DNA of 36,778 bases. Origin: Myxococcales bacterium. GTDB lineage: Bacteria > Myxococcota_A > UBA796 > GCA-2862545. The notes under the pieces were generated by a model. The model was not told the DNA's origin and did no database searches. It saw only the letters and a program-made list of their open reading frames with translations. The stretch lies in the NCBI GenBank assembly GCA_019634415.1, contig JAHQVJ010000145.1, forward strand, positions 1 through 36,778, written 5' to 3'. Made by a program: the position numbers and the translations under genes. Shown in pieces: positions 7,616 to 16,560 of this stretch (positions are counted from its first letter, which is position 1; every line of letters begins with the position of its first letter).

Positions 7616-10534
7616 TCAGCCGGCCTGGGCCCACCGGGTCTCCCAGGTCGCCACCTCGGTGTCCAGCGCCGCTGCAGAGGTGCTGGCCCCGACCTCGGTG
7701 AACACGGCCTGGGCGTCCTGCCAGCACCGTCGAGCCGCTGTGCGCTGCCCTTGCTCGGCATGCAGCTGCGCCAGGGCCATCAGGGCCTCTCCTTCGTCTT
7801 TTCGTTCCTCCATGGCTCGCAGATGGCTCAGGCCCATCTCGATGTGGAGGCGAGCATCACCGCTGCGTCCGCGTGCGGCGAGGATCTGCCCAAGACGAAC
7901 CAGGGCGTTGCCCTCCGTGCGCCGATTCCCCACCGCCCGCTGAATGGCGAGGCAGGCCTCGATCTCCGTCCGTGCCGCATCCAGATCACCGGTCTGCAGG
8001 TGCAGCACACCGAGCTGGTAGCGCACGCGTCCCTCCCCCTCCCGGTTTCCGAGCTCCCGCTCGAGGGCTCGGGCGGCGCGGAGGTGCACCAGGGCAGCGT
8101 CGAGCCGGCCCGCATCGATCTCCAGCATCGCCAGGCGGCGCCTCGTGTGTGCCATCGACGCGCGGTCGCCGATCTGCTGCTGCACGGTGAGAGCCGCCTC
8201 CTGGCACAGCTTGGCCTCGATGGCATCGCCCCTGCCCGAGTGCCACAGGCCGAGGTTGCTCAAGGTGATTCCCTCCGAGATCCGATTCCCCAGCTCCCGA
8301 TGGATGACCAAGGCCGCTTCGAGGTGAGCACGGCTGTCGTCGGCGTGGCCGAGCTGCCAGCTAGCAGTGGCGAGGTTGGCGTAGGCGAGCCCCTCGAGTC
8401 TTCGATCGCCTGCGTGTCGCGCACGGGCCAGGGCACTCGTGAAGGTGGCGAGCGCCTCGGAGCGCCGGCCCTGCCACCGGTGCGTCCCCCCGAGGGCGAT
8501 GAGGATCATGGCCTCGAAGCGCACGTCCCCCACCCGGCGGGCCCGCGCGAGGTTGTCGGTGTCGATGGAGCACGCGTCCTCCATCTTGCGGAGCATCGAG
8601 GCCGCGTGCCCCCGCACCCGCTCTACGCGCAGCAAGGCCTCCTCGGTGAGCCCTCGAAGCGCGCGGACCCCGTCGGCCAGCGACCAGATGCGCGTGAAGG
8701 GCCCCCGCAACAGGAGGACAGACCACGCCAGTCGGAGCGTCGGAACCGCCTGCTCCGGGTCGGCGCGGGCGACGGCTCGCTCGCAGGCGGCCACGATGTC
8801 GTCTAGGCTCCGCATCAGCGCTCGCAGCCGGTCGTGGCCGCCTTCCCGCCGCAGGGCCTCGAGCGCGTCATCTGTGCCCATGGCAGCGAAGTAGGCACCA
8901 TGCCTGTGCTCGGCGGCATCGAGACGGACCCGTTCCGTCAGCTCCTCGGCGTACTCGACGATGCAGCGAAGCAACCGGAAGCGGCCATCGTCCGTGCGCT
9001 GCACCCAGCTCTTCTGCACCAACCCCTGCAGCACGTCCAACGGGCCAGCCTCGGCCTCGATCACCGCCTCCCCTGCAGCCAGCGCGAAGTCGTTGCGGAA
9101 CACGGCGAGGCACCCCACCGCCGCTCGCTCCTCGGGGTCGAGCAGCGACCAGCTCCACGCCAGCGTCGCTCGCAGGCTCAGGTGACGGGTGGGGCGGTCT
9201 CGCTCCACGGTGGAGAGCACCTGCAGCTGTTGCTCCAACCTCGTCACCAGCTCTTCCAGATCGAGCATCACGACCCGCGCTGCGGCGAGCTCGATCGCCA
9301 GGGGAAGACCGTCGAGCAAGTCGAGGACACGCTGCAGCACGGCGTTCTGAGGTGGTCGCACCCGAAAGCTGGGCAGCACGGCCCGCGCCCGCTCCTCGAA
9401 CAGCTCGCGCGCCTCGTCGTCGTGCAGCGGAGGCAACGCGCACAGCCGCTCACCCCTCAGGTCGAGCCGATGACGACTCGTGGTCAGAATGGTCAGTCGG
9501 GGGGCCAGGCCGCACCAGCGCTCCACCAAGGAGGCCACCTCCGCCGCCACGTGCTCTGCGTTGTCCAGGACCAACAACGCCGTGCCTCGGCCGCACAGGA
9601 CTCGACCGAGCTGGTCCACCGGCTCGTCGCCCAGGCGCACCTCGAGGGCGGCCGCGACCACCTGGACGATCTGTCGTCGGCTCCGGGCAGCAGCGAGCTC
9701 ACAGAACCACCGAGGCCCCGGTCGGCCCTGGTCGTCCAGGCTGCGAACGAGCTGTAGCGCCAGGCGTGTCTTTCCGACGCCTCCGAACCCCACGAGGGTC
9801 ACGCATCCCTCCTTCGCCACGAGATCCGCGAGGGTCCGAAGCACGCGGATCCGGCCCACGAACCGATCGGGAGGCACCGGAACCGTGGGGCGCCGGGCCC
9901 GATCGAGGCGGAACCCTCCTCGGGCCACCGTGACGAGGCGCTCCGCGGCCTCGGACCCGACGCCCAGCTTCCGCCGAATTCGATGGATGGCCGAGGTCAG
10001 GGCCCGCTGCCGAACCAGCCGCTGCTGCCAGGCCGCACGAAACAAATCCTCTCGCGACACCACCTGGCCCTCTGCTGCGAGCAGCGTCGAAAGGATGGTG
10101 CACTCACGCACCGTGAGCTCGACCTCCCCGTCGGCACCGATCGCCACGTGGCGCGCGAGATCGAGCGCCACGTCGCCTAGCCAGATCTGCGACGCGGGAG
10201 CGCCGACGGGTTCGGTGGACTCCGAGGGTCGCAGGGGCTCGAAGCGATAGCCCTCCCCGTGGACCGTCAGGATGTGGTCGGGGGCCCCGGGATCGGTCTC
10301 GATCTTGGCCCGGAGCCTGCGGACGGCGTTGTCACACGCCCGCGAGACCACCGCCGGATCGTACCCCCAGACCTCGCGGAGGAGGCTCTGCCGGCTCACC
10401 GTGGCGCCCGATCGGTCGGCGAGGAACGCCAACAAGAGGGCCTCACGGTGGGTCAGCGTCCCATTCTCGGCGTCACGCCGGTGCACCGTCCTCCGCTCGA
10501 GGTCGACGATGCAGCTACGCAACTCCAGCGTCAT
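7616..10534 (-). CDS. AfsR-like STAND regulator with two tandem winged-helix domains and TPRs
   Basis: 972 residues from the ATG at 10534 (AAGGAG seven bases upstream). There are two OmpR-type winged helices in a row: about 1-100 (LTHREALLLAFLA, LLREVWGYDP, HGEGYRFEPL) and about 115-212 (LTVRECTILSTLLA, LFRAAWQQ, RIRRKLGV, RGGFRLDRA). A P-loop NTPase of NB-ARC/AfsR type follows, with Walker A GFGGVGKT (249-256) and Walker B LLVLDN (Asp324). The C-terminal third has helical TPR-like repeats (about 690-960; repeating LG, A-x-x-x-L-x-x-A patterns). STAND proteins act as ATP-gated switches, with the repeats sensing a ligand or partner. It likely regulates transcription, perhaps of the convergent protease or the divergent hydrolase. 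The duplicated DNA-binding domain is unusual, since this class normally has one. Confidence 0.88.
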   Translation of the reverse strand: MTLELRSCIVDLERRTVHRRDAENGTLTHREALLLAFLADRSGATVSRQSLLREVWGYDPAVVSRACDNAVRRLRAKIETDPGAPDHILTVHGEGYRFEPLRPSESTEPVGAPASQIWLGDVALDLARHVAIGADGEVELTVRECTILSTLLAAEGQVVSREDLFRAAWQQRLVRQRALTSAIHRIRRKLGVGSEAAERLVTVARGGFRLDRARRPTVPVPPDRFVGRIRVLRTLADLVAKEGCVTLVGFGGVGKTRLALQLVRSLDDQGRPGPRWFCELAAARSRRQIVQVVAAALEVRLGDEPVDQLGRVLCGRGTALLVLDNAEHVAAEVASLVERWCGLAPRLTILTTSRHRLDLRGERLCALPPLHDDEARELFEERARAVLPSFRVRPPQNAVLQRVLDLLDGLPLAIELAAARVVMLDLEELVTRLEQQLQVLSTVERDRPTRHLSLRATLAWSWSLLDPEERAAVGCLAVFRNDFALAAGEAVIEAEAGPLDVLQGLVQKSWVQRTDDGRFRLLRCIVEYAEELTERVRLDAAEHRHGAYFAAMGTDDALEALRREGGHDRLRALMRSLDDIVAACERAVARADPEQAVPTLRLAWSVLLLRGPFTRIWSLADGVRALRGLTEEALLRVERVRGHAASMLRKMEDACSIDTDNLARARRVGDVRFEAMILIALGGTHRWQGRRSEALATFTSALARARHAGDRRLEGLAYANLATASWQLGHADDSRAHLEAALVIHRELGNRISEGITLSNLGLWHSGRGDAIEAKLCQEAALTVQQQIGDRASMAHTRRRLAMLEIDAGRLDAALVHLRAARALERELGNREGEGRVRYQLGVLHLQTGDLDAARTEIEACLAIQRAVGNRRTEGNALVRLGQILAARGRSGDARLHIEMGLSHLRAMEERKDEGEALMALAQLHAEQGQRTAARRCWQDAQAVFTEVGASTSAAALDTEVATWETRWAQAG

Positions 10535-10601
10535 GCGAGCTCTCCTTGGCCGATCCGACCCTTGGCCTCGCTGTAGGCTTCCTGCAACCAGGAGCCACGC
10601 C

Positions 10602-12647
10602 ATGTCGAGGATCGCACGGACCATTGCCACCTGCTTCCTCGGACTCGCGCCATGGCTACCGGCGCCGGCCGCCGCCGGTGCCATCGCGGTGGCCTACCCC
10701 ATCGACGGGCTGACCATCGACGGCGACCTGTCGGACTGGGGCAGCGACCACGTCCCCGTTGCCGTGGACTGGACCGACGCAGAGCAGCCACCGTCCGAGG
10801 ACGACCTGAGCGCACGCTTCCGCGTGGCCTACGACACAGGCCATCTCTACGTGGCCCTGGACGTGCACGACGACGTGCACGTCCCCTCCCCCGGCGCCGC
10901 GGCGGACTGGACCACCCAAGACACCCACCTGCTCTACGTCGACCGCGAGCACCTGCCCCGCGGCTCGGGGGCGGTGCTGCTGGAGCTGGCGGACGGATTC
11001 GACGGCATCATCGCGCCACGCGCCGCCTGGGATCCCGCCAACGCCGGCGGCTCGCTGCCCGGCCTCGAGTCCGCCATGCGCCGCCACGAGATGTCCACCA
11101 CCTACGAGTGGCGGATCCCCCTCGGCGAGTACATCCGGGCCAACCGCACCGTGGGCCTGGACCACCTGGTGCTCGATCGCGACTCCGCCACCGAAGACGA
11201 CGGCGAGGCCGTGCTCTGGTCCGACGGCTACGGCAAGAGCCAACACAGCTACCGCCTCGGCGACGTGATGCTGCTCGAGGCCGATGCCGCCCTGGGCGAG
11301 GTGGCCGGCACCCTCGAGTGGGCTGCGCCGAGCGACGATCCGCTTCCCGCACACGTCCGCCTCACGTCCCTCGCGCACCCCGAGCTGTGGGTGAGCACCG
11401 ACGTCGACGAGCAAGGGCGCTTCTCGGCCACCCTGCCACAGGGCCGCTACCGGATCACCTCGGCCTACACGCTGACCGAGCCGTTCCTGCAGGACGTGGG
11501 CGTACTGCCGCGGCGGATCGATCCCTACAGCCGGGTGGAGGTGACGGTGATGCAGCGTCAGCAAGCGCGTCCGACCCTGGCCCTGCGCACCTTCGAGCGA
11601 CCCGACTACCTGTTCGGCGAGCACGGCCTGCTGCTCGACGACTGGGGACCCGTCAAAGAGCAGGCGCTCGACGGGTTCGTGGATGCGTTCCGCCGCTACT
11701 ACGACGTGCCGGGCGTGTCCGTGGCCGTGGTGCACGGCGGCGAGCTCGTCTACCACCGCACCTTCGGGGTGAAGAACACGCTCACCCAGGCGCCTGTGCA
11801 GACCGACACCCTGTTCGAGGCCGCCTCCATCACCAAGCCCGCCTTCGCCTTCGCCGTGATGCGGCTGGTGGAGCGAGGCGTGCTGAAGCTGGATCGCCCA
11901 CTCCGACGGGATCTGGTCTTCCCCAACATCGAACGAGACCGGCGCTCCCGGAAGCTCACCGCACGCCACGTGCTGTCCCATCGATCCGGGCTGCCGAACT
12001 GGGCCTGGGGCGGCCCCGGAGGATGGCGCCAGGGCGACGAGCTGCAGCTGCTGGCGCGTCCCGGCACGACCTTCGGCTACTCCGGCGAGGCGTTCGACTA
12101 CCTGGGGCGCGTGGTGGAGCAGGCCACGGGCCTCGGCCTCGCGGAGGTACTGCAGCGCGAGGTGGCGGAGCCCATGGGCATGACCAACAGCCCCTACGCG
12201 CTGTCGAACGACCAGGCCGACGACGCCTCCGTGGGTCACTTCCACGCGTTCCCGGTGTGGAAGCGGCGCGCCACCGAGGTCAGCCCCGCCTCCAGCATGC
12301 ACACCTCGGCCCGGGACTTCGCGCGGCTGATGCGCGGCTGGATGCAGCGTCGCGGCCTGTCCGAGTCGTCCTACGACGAGATGTGGCGCACCCACACCCC
12401 GATCTCCGCCGAGGATCGCGTGCACGACGACGACTGGCCGCAGAGCGTGGGCCTGGGCTTCTTCCTGCGCGAGGCCCCGTTCGGCCAGATCGTGGAGCAC
12501 GGCGGCAACAACGGCGACTTCCGCTGCAAGTTCGCCATCGTGCCCGAGGCCGGCTTCGGCTACGCGGTGTTCACCAACAACAACGTGGGGGACGAGCTGG
12601 CACACGCCCTGGAGCTGTTCCTGCTCCAGGGTCGATCAGCCCTGTGA
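10602..12647 (+). CDS. Exported fusion of a CBM9-like domain and a class C beta-lactamase-type serine hydrolase
   Basis: 681 residues from the ATG at 10602 (AGGAG seven bases upstream). A Sec signal peptide ends near PAPAAAGA (about 21-28). Residues about 30-225 resemble family 9 carbohydrate-binding or related sugar-binding sandwiches (TIDGDLSDWG, ARFRVAYDTGHLYVALDVHD). About 233-300 looks like a carboxypeptidase-regulatory-type sandwich (GRFSATLPQGRYRITSA). About 345-680 is the serine hydrolase of the penicillin-binding/class C beta-lactamase family: S409-I-T-K412 is the SxxK nucleophile and base, Y493-S-G is the second motif, and H633-G-G replaces K-T/S-G. All three motifs are present, so activity is likely, as an esterase, D-aminopeptidase or peptidoglycan hydrolase rather than a proven beta-lactamase. 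It is divergent from the AfsR-like gene across 67 bases. Confidence 0.87.
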   Translation: MSRIARTIATCFLGLAPWLPAPAAAGAIAVAYPIDGLTIDGDLSDWGSDHVPVAVDWTDAEQPPSEDDLSARFRVAYDTGHLYVALDVHDDVHVPSPGAAADWTTQDTHLLYVDREHLPRGSGAVLLELADGFDGIIAPRAAWDPANAGGSLPGLESAMRRHEMSTTYEWRIPLGEYIRANRTVGLDHLVLDRDSATEDDGEAVLWSDGYGKSQHSYRLGDVMLLEADAALGEVAGTLEWAAPSDDPLPAHVRLTSLAHPELWVSTDVDEQGRFSATLPQGRYRITSAYTLTEPFLQDVGVLPRRIDPYSRVEVTVMQRQQARPTLALRTFERPDYLFGEHGLLLDDWGPVKEQALDGFVDAFRRYYDVPGVSVAVVHGGELVYHRTFGVKNTLTQAPVQTDTLFEAASITKPAFAFAVMRLVERGVLKLDRPLRRDLVFPNIERDRRSRKLTARHVLSHRSGLPNWAWGGPGGWRQGDELQLLARPGTTFGYSGEAFDYLGRVVEQATGLGLAEVLQREVAEPMGMTNSPYALSNDQADDASVGHFHAFPVWKRRATEVSPASSMHTSARDFARLMRGWMQRRGLSESSYDEMWRTHTPISAEDRVHDDDWPQSVGLGFFLREAPFGQIVEHGGNNGDFRCKFAIVPEAGFGYAVFTNNNVGDELAHALELFLLQGRSAL

Positions 12648-13559
12648 CTCGGCCTCGCTCACCCAGCCATCGAGGCGGTCCACGATGGGGGTGTAGAAGT
12701 CCTCGAGCCACCCCTGCAGCTCGGGCAGCAGCTCGCGGGCCGCCTGCACGAAGCGGCGGGCCTGTGCCACCTCGCCGCACCGCAGCTGCGCCTTGGCCAT
12801 GGAGGTGGTGGGGGCGATCCGGTCGCCGGGCTCGGCGTCGTGGGCATCGGCCAGGGCCAGGGCTGCCTCGGCGTGGACTCGCGCCGCCTGCGGCTCGCTC
12901 GCGGCCAGGTGGGTGTGGCAAAGCCGCACCTCCGCCAAGGCCACGTTGGTCCAGTCGCCCGCGATCTCCCAGTAGGTGCGCCCGAGCTGGGCCGCTCGCT
13001 TCATCAGCGCCGTGCCCGCCTCGTCGCGCTCGGTGGACTCCTCCAGCGCGATGGCCAGGTTGTTGCCGGTGACGGCGAGGGCGCGCGCCGCCGGGTCGTC
13101 CGCCGTCGGCCCGTAGGCAGCAGCGGCGGTGGCCACGTCGAGCGCTGCCACCGCACCGGCCACGTCGGAGCGGCCGGCCCGCATGCTCGCCACGATGGCG
13201 TAGACCTGGGCGCGCACGGAATCCTGGGACCGATCCGGATCCACAGCTGCAGACAGCAGCGCCTCGCCCTCGGGGGCCTGGCCCGCCACGAGCAACAGGA
13301 TCGCCCGGCTGCGTGCCACGGAGCGCCCTGGCTTGGAGTCGGGGACGTGCAGGGGCGAGGCCTCGATGCGGTCCAGCAGCGCGAATCCCTGATCGAAGTC
13401 CCCGAGGTGCTCGCCCGCGACGTGGATGCCCAGGGCCGCCAGGCTCGCCAGGTGCGTGCCCTCCCAGGCCAGCGCCAGCCCCTCGTCGAGGCGGTCCAGG
13501 ACCGCCCTCGGGTGATCGGCGTGTTCGTTCCAGCCTTGCCGCACGAAGTCCGTGAACAT
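12636..13559 (-). CDS. Helical TPR-like protein, function unknown
   Basis: 307 residues from the ATG at 13559, chosen because GGGAGGAACC immediately precedes it. It has no signal peptide and is almost wholly alpha-helical with degenerate TPR-like pairs (A-L-x-x-L/I, A-x-x-A-x-A spacing; LAITGNNLAIAL-like helices in the middle, SMAKAQLRCGEVAQARRFVQAA near 260-282). No enzyme motif is visible. It is divergent from the HTH-TPR regulator across 100 bases, and both contain TPR-like repeats, suggesting that one controls or binds the other. Its 3' end overlaps the serine-hydrolase gene by 12 bases. Possible roles are an adaptor or a binding partner of the neighbour. Confidence 0.75.
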   Translation of the reverse strand: MFTDFVRQGWNEHADHPRAVLDRLDEGLALAWEGTHLASLAALGIHVAGEHLGDFDQGFALLDRIEASPLHVPDSKPGRSVARSRAILLLVAGQAPEGEALLSAAVDPDRSQDSVRAQVYAIVASMRAGRSDVAGAVAALDVATAAAAYGPTADDPAARALAVTGNNLAIALEESTERDEAGTALMKRAAQLGRTYWEIAGDWTNVALAEVRLCHTHLAASEPQAARVHAEAALALADAHDAEPGDRIAPTTSMAKAQLRCGEVAQARRFVQAARELLPELQGWLEDFYTPIVDRLDGWVSEAESQG

Positions 13560-13659
13560 GGTTCCTCCCGAGGGCCCGACGCCGAATGCCGGGTGTTGAT
13601 CCGATCGCAGATCCCCTGGTAGGCAGTTCGTCCCAGGTCGCAAGGGGACACCGGGGGAC

Positions 13660-14862
13660 ATGCGCCGAACCGTCCGCATCGACACCGTCGCCTTGGCCCG
13701 CCGCGTCCGCACGCGCGGCGTGAAGCAGGCGTGGCTGGCCCACTGCCTGGGGGTGCACCGCAAGACGGTGTCGCGCTGGCTCAAGGGCACCGTGCAGCGC
13801 ATGGAGCACGACAACGCCATCGAGCTGGCACGGCTGCTCGACTGCCCGGTGTCGGCCATCGTGCTGCAGTCCCCCGTCGACGGCTACGCCACCGCGGCCC
13901 ACCAGGTGCGTGCGGCTCGCCTGGTGCAGCAGCGCAAGCTGGTGGAGCGCCTCTCCCCCACCGGCGAGTGGGGGCTGGCGGAGGGGGTGCTCGAGGCCAC
14001 CCTGCACCCCGACCTGCCTGCGGCAGAGCGAGGCCGCATGCTGAACCTGCTGTCCACCGTCTCCTGGCGGCAGGGTCGGTACGACGATGCACGCGCCCAC
14101 GCCGAGGAGGCGCTGCAGCTGGGCGAGCGCAGCCAGGATGCTCCGGTGTGCGCCAAGGCCCATGCCCACCTCGGCGTGATCCGCTGGTTCGAGCAGGACC
14201 ACCCAGGTGCTGAGCGCAGCTTGAGCGAGGCGCTGCGGATCGGCTGCTTCGATCAGCCCCGCGACCACGCCTCCGTGCTGTTCAACCTGGGCATGCTGCA
14301 GCGCAGCCAGGCACGCTTCGAGGAGTCCCTTGCACACCAGCTGCAGTCCATCGAGATCTTCGAGGCCCAGGACTGGCCGTTCAACCTGGCCATCGCCTGG
14401 AAGGGCGTGGCGCTGACCCACATCGACATCGGAGTCCTCACCGAGGCCCCCACCTCTGACGAAGCCCTGGGCGCCCTTCGCCACGCAGAGCGTGAGGCAG
14501 GCCGCTGCGGCTTCACCGGTGCGATCCGCGAGGTCGCCCTGCTCCGCGACGAGGTGGAGGCGCTGATGGGGTCGCCCGACGTGGTGCTGCGAGACCACTG
14601 CCCTGCGTGCCGGAAGCACACGGCGCTGTTCGCCCACGCAGCCCGCACGGCTCGACTCCTCGGCCACCCCGACGTAGCCGAGGACCTGCTGCGCCAAGGG
14701 CTCGCGGCGGCCGGCGATCCATCCTTCGAGCGGGGGCTATTGCTACAGGAGCGAGCACGGCTGCACGACATGGGCACACCCCACGAGGACTGGCGGAGCG
14801 CCCGTGCACAGTTCGAGGCCGTCGGGCTGCCCGGGCGCGCCCGTGGAGGCGTGGTGGGCTAG
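13660..14862 (+). CDS. HTH (XRE-like) and TPR transcriptional regulator
   Basis: 400 residues from the ATG at 13660, preceded only by a GGGGGA purine run. The N-terminal helix-turn-helix (about 15-62: VKQAWLAHCLGVHRKTVSRW then AIELARLLDCPVSAIV) is Cro/XRE-like and short. From about 95 to the end it is TPR repeats, for example ARAHAEEALQLGERS, AKAHAHLGVIRWFEQDHPGA, VLFNLGMLQRSQARFEESLA. This resembles peptide- or partner-sensing HTH-TPR regulators such as the RRNPP type by architecture only. A CPACRKH motif (about 313-319) gives two Cys and a His in a helical region. The gene is divergent from the TPR-like protein and shares CTAG (14859-14862) as its stop with the convergent membrane protein. 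Confidence 0.8.
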   Translation: MRRTVRIDTVALARRVRTRGVKQAWLAHCLGVHRKTVSRWLKGTVQRMEHDNAIELARLLDCPVSAIVLQSPVDGYATAAHQVRAARLVQQRKLVERLSPTGEWGLAEGVLEATLHPDLPAAERGRMLNLLSTVSWRQGRYDDARAHAEEALQLGERSQDAPVCAKAHAHLGVIRWFEQDHPGAERSLSEALRIGCFDQPRDHASVLFNLGMLQRSQARFEESLAHQLQSIEIFEAQDWPFNLAIAWKGVALTHIDIGVLTEAPTSDEALGALRHAEREAGRCGFTGAIREVALLRDEVEALMGSPDVVLRDHCPACRKHTALFAHAARTARLLGHPDVAEDLLRQGLAAAGDPSFERGLLLQERARLHDMGTPHEDWRSARAQFEAVGLPGRARGGVVG

Positions 14863-16508
14863 CCCTCCGGCGGTGTTGAGGCCGGCTCGGAGCCAGGCTC
14901 CTCGGGCTCGTCGCCGAAGCGGGCCGCGATGGACTTGTACAGCTCCGCCGCCGGCGTGGCCGCCGTGAACTGCAGCCCCAGCCCGAAGAACAGCGCGCCG
15001 ATGAGGTCCGGCCCGCTGCCCCACGACGGATCCGGGAAGTAGAACACCAGCAGGTAGGCCAGCCCAAGCGTGATCACGAGCACGCCTTGGACCACCAGCT
15101 CCAGGGCCGACAGTCTGCCGCGCGCCACCTGCGCCGCACTCGCCAGCGATCGACCGCTCCACTGGAAGCTGCTCGGTTCGCCGGACTGCAGCCGAGGGGG
15201 CCACCCCGGCAGGGCGCGCATCCCCATGTCTGGCGACGGCGGCACACCGAACCCAGCCCGAGCCGACTCGAGGGTCGGCGCCTCGGCACGCGCGAGCTGC
15301 CCCAGCAGCTCGAAGATCGCTGCATCCACGGCCGCCAGCTCGTCCACGCGACGCTCGTAGCTCTGCTGCGCCGCCGCCAGGATCCCGCGCAGGGTCTCGC
15401 CCTGCGGCTCGGGAACCCCCATCGACGCCGACAGCCGATCCTGCACCTCCACTGCGTCCTCGAGCCACGCCTCCGCCCAGGGCTCGCCCGGCATCGCCTC
15501 CACACGCGCCACCGCCCGACGCAGCCGACGCGCCATCCCCTCCGCGCGGGGCACCAGCGCCCGGAATCGCTCCATCACGTCGGCCGTCACCGCGCGCGCC
15601 GCGTCGTCGCGCAGCGCCTGAGCAGCCCCCAGCAGCTGGGCGAAGGCGTCCTCGTCGTCGAGCTGGTGCAGGGCTGTGTGCAGCCGCTCCTCCAGCGCCG
15701 CCAGCCGGTCCTCCAGGTCGTCGCGAGCCACCCGGTCGGCGAGCACCCCCGACAGCCCGGTGCGCCACGCCAGCGCCGCCTCGAGCTGACCGAAGCGCAC
15801 CAGCCGCTGCTGCAGCGCCTCCACCTCCCGCCGAAACGCGTCCATCCCCAGCCGACGCCCCGGGAGCGCCCGCAGCTCCGACGTCATCCAGGCCACGAAG
15901 CGCTCGCTGCGCGCCAGCGCCACGTCTCGCTGCAGCTGAGCCAGCACGCGCAGCTGCTCCGCCGTGCGCCGCTGATCGTCGAGCACCCCCACCAGGAGCA
16001 CCGACACCGACGCACCCGCCACCGCCAGCAGAAACGCGATCCACCACGGCAGGCGCACCATCAGGGAGAACGGGGCTCGCGCCGTGAGGGCCACGGTCGA
16101 CGGCTGCAGCTGGACCTCGCCGCTGTAGCGACCCGGACGCGCGGGCGGATCGAGCTCCACACAGATCCGGGAGGGCAGCGTGGAGCAGCCCTCGGTCACG
16201 AGCCGTGCAGGCGTGGCGGTGTGCCGCGGCACGTCCTCGCCCACGCTGCGCATCAGGCTGATCCCCACGCCCGCTCCGGGCCCGATCGCCGGAGGCGCGC
16301 CCGCTGAGGCCTCCAGATCCAGGTGCAGCCGAACCGGCGGCTCCGCCTCTCGAAACCAGGCGACCACGGGGTCGTGCACCACCGCCGCGGGCTCCAGCGC
16401 GGACAGCGTGAAGGCCGCTGGCGCAGCCGCCTCCGGCTGGGGAGTGGAGGCCGGCTGGGCCCCCGCGAGGGCAGCAGCCAACCACGACAACGACATCGAT
16501 GCGACCAC
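14859..16508 (-). CDS. Membrane protein with exported N-terminal domain and long helical cytoplasmic region
   Basis: Up to 549 residues; the start is ambiguous. The GTG at 16508 has GAGGA only two bases upstream, while the in-frame ATG at 16496 has it at fourteen, so neither is ideal. Residues about 1-18 look like a weak signal peptide. About 30-150 is a beta-rich domain (IGPGAGVGISLM, SRICVELDPPARPGRYSGEVQL) with two Cys. TM1 is about 154-176 (WWIAFLLAVAGASVSVLL). A long region rich in A/E/L/R follows, likely coiled coil (about 178-430). TM2 is about 472-491 and TM3 about 500-517, and the tail is short and acidic. No enzyme motif is recognised. It lies 52 bases after the metallophosphatase gene on the same strand, so they may be cotranscribed. 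A cytoplasmic-periplasmic mechanosensor or stress scaffold is possible but unproven. Confidence 0.7.
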   Translation of the reverse strand: MVASMSLSWLAAALAGAQPASTPQPEAAAPAAFTLSALEPAAVVHDPVVAWFREAEPPVRLHLDLEASAGAPPAIGPGAGVGISLMRSVGEDVPRHTATPARLVTEGCSTLPSRICVELDPPARPGRYSGEVQLQPSTVALTARAPFSLMVRLPWWIAFLLAVAGASVSVLLVGVLDDQRRTAEQLRVLAQLQRDVALARSERFVAWMTSELRALPGRRLGMDAFRREVEALQQRLVRFGQLEAALAWRTGLSGVLADRVARDDLEDRLAALEERLHTALHQLDDEDAFAQLLGAAQALRDDAARAVTADVMERFRALVPRAEGMARRLRRAVARVEAMPGEPWAEAWLEDAVEVQDRLSASMGVPEPQGETLRGILAAAQQSYERRVDELAAVDAAIFELLGQLARAEAPTLESARAGFGVPPSPDMGMRALPGWPPRLQSGEPSSFQWSGRSLASAAQVARGRLSALELVVQGVLVITLGLAYLLVFYFPDPSWGSGPDLIGALFFGLGLQFTAATPAAELYKSIAARFGDEPEEPGSEPASTPPEG

Positions 16509-16560
16509 GGGTCCTCGGGAGCTGGGGGGGCGCCCGAGGTACCGCCTGGTTGCGCCAGCG

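Noticed and set aside
10535..10684. Upstream extension of the AfsR-like regulator to 10684
   Set aside because: The winged helix starts at the ATG at 10534 with AAGGAG; the added part overlaps the divergent serine-hydrolase signal peptide.
12571..14697. Long minus-strand open frame across the TPR and HTH-TPR genes
   Set aside because: Its composition switches along the length and it is antisense to an HTH-TPR gene with clear repeats; it joins shadows of two frames.
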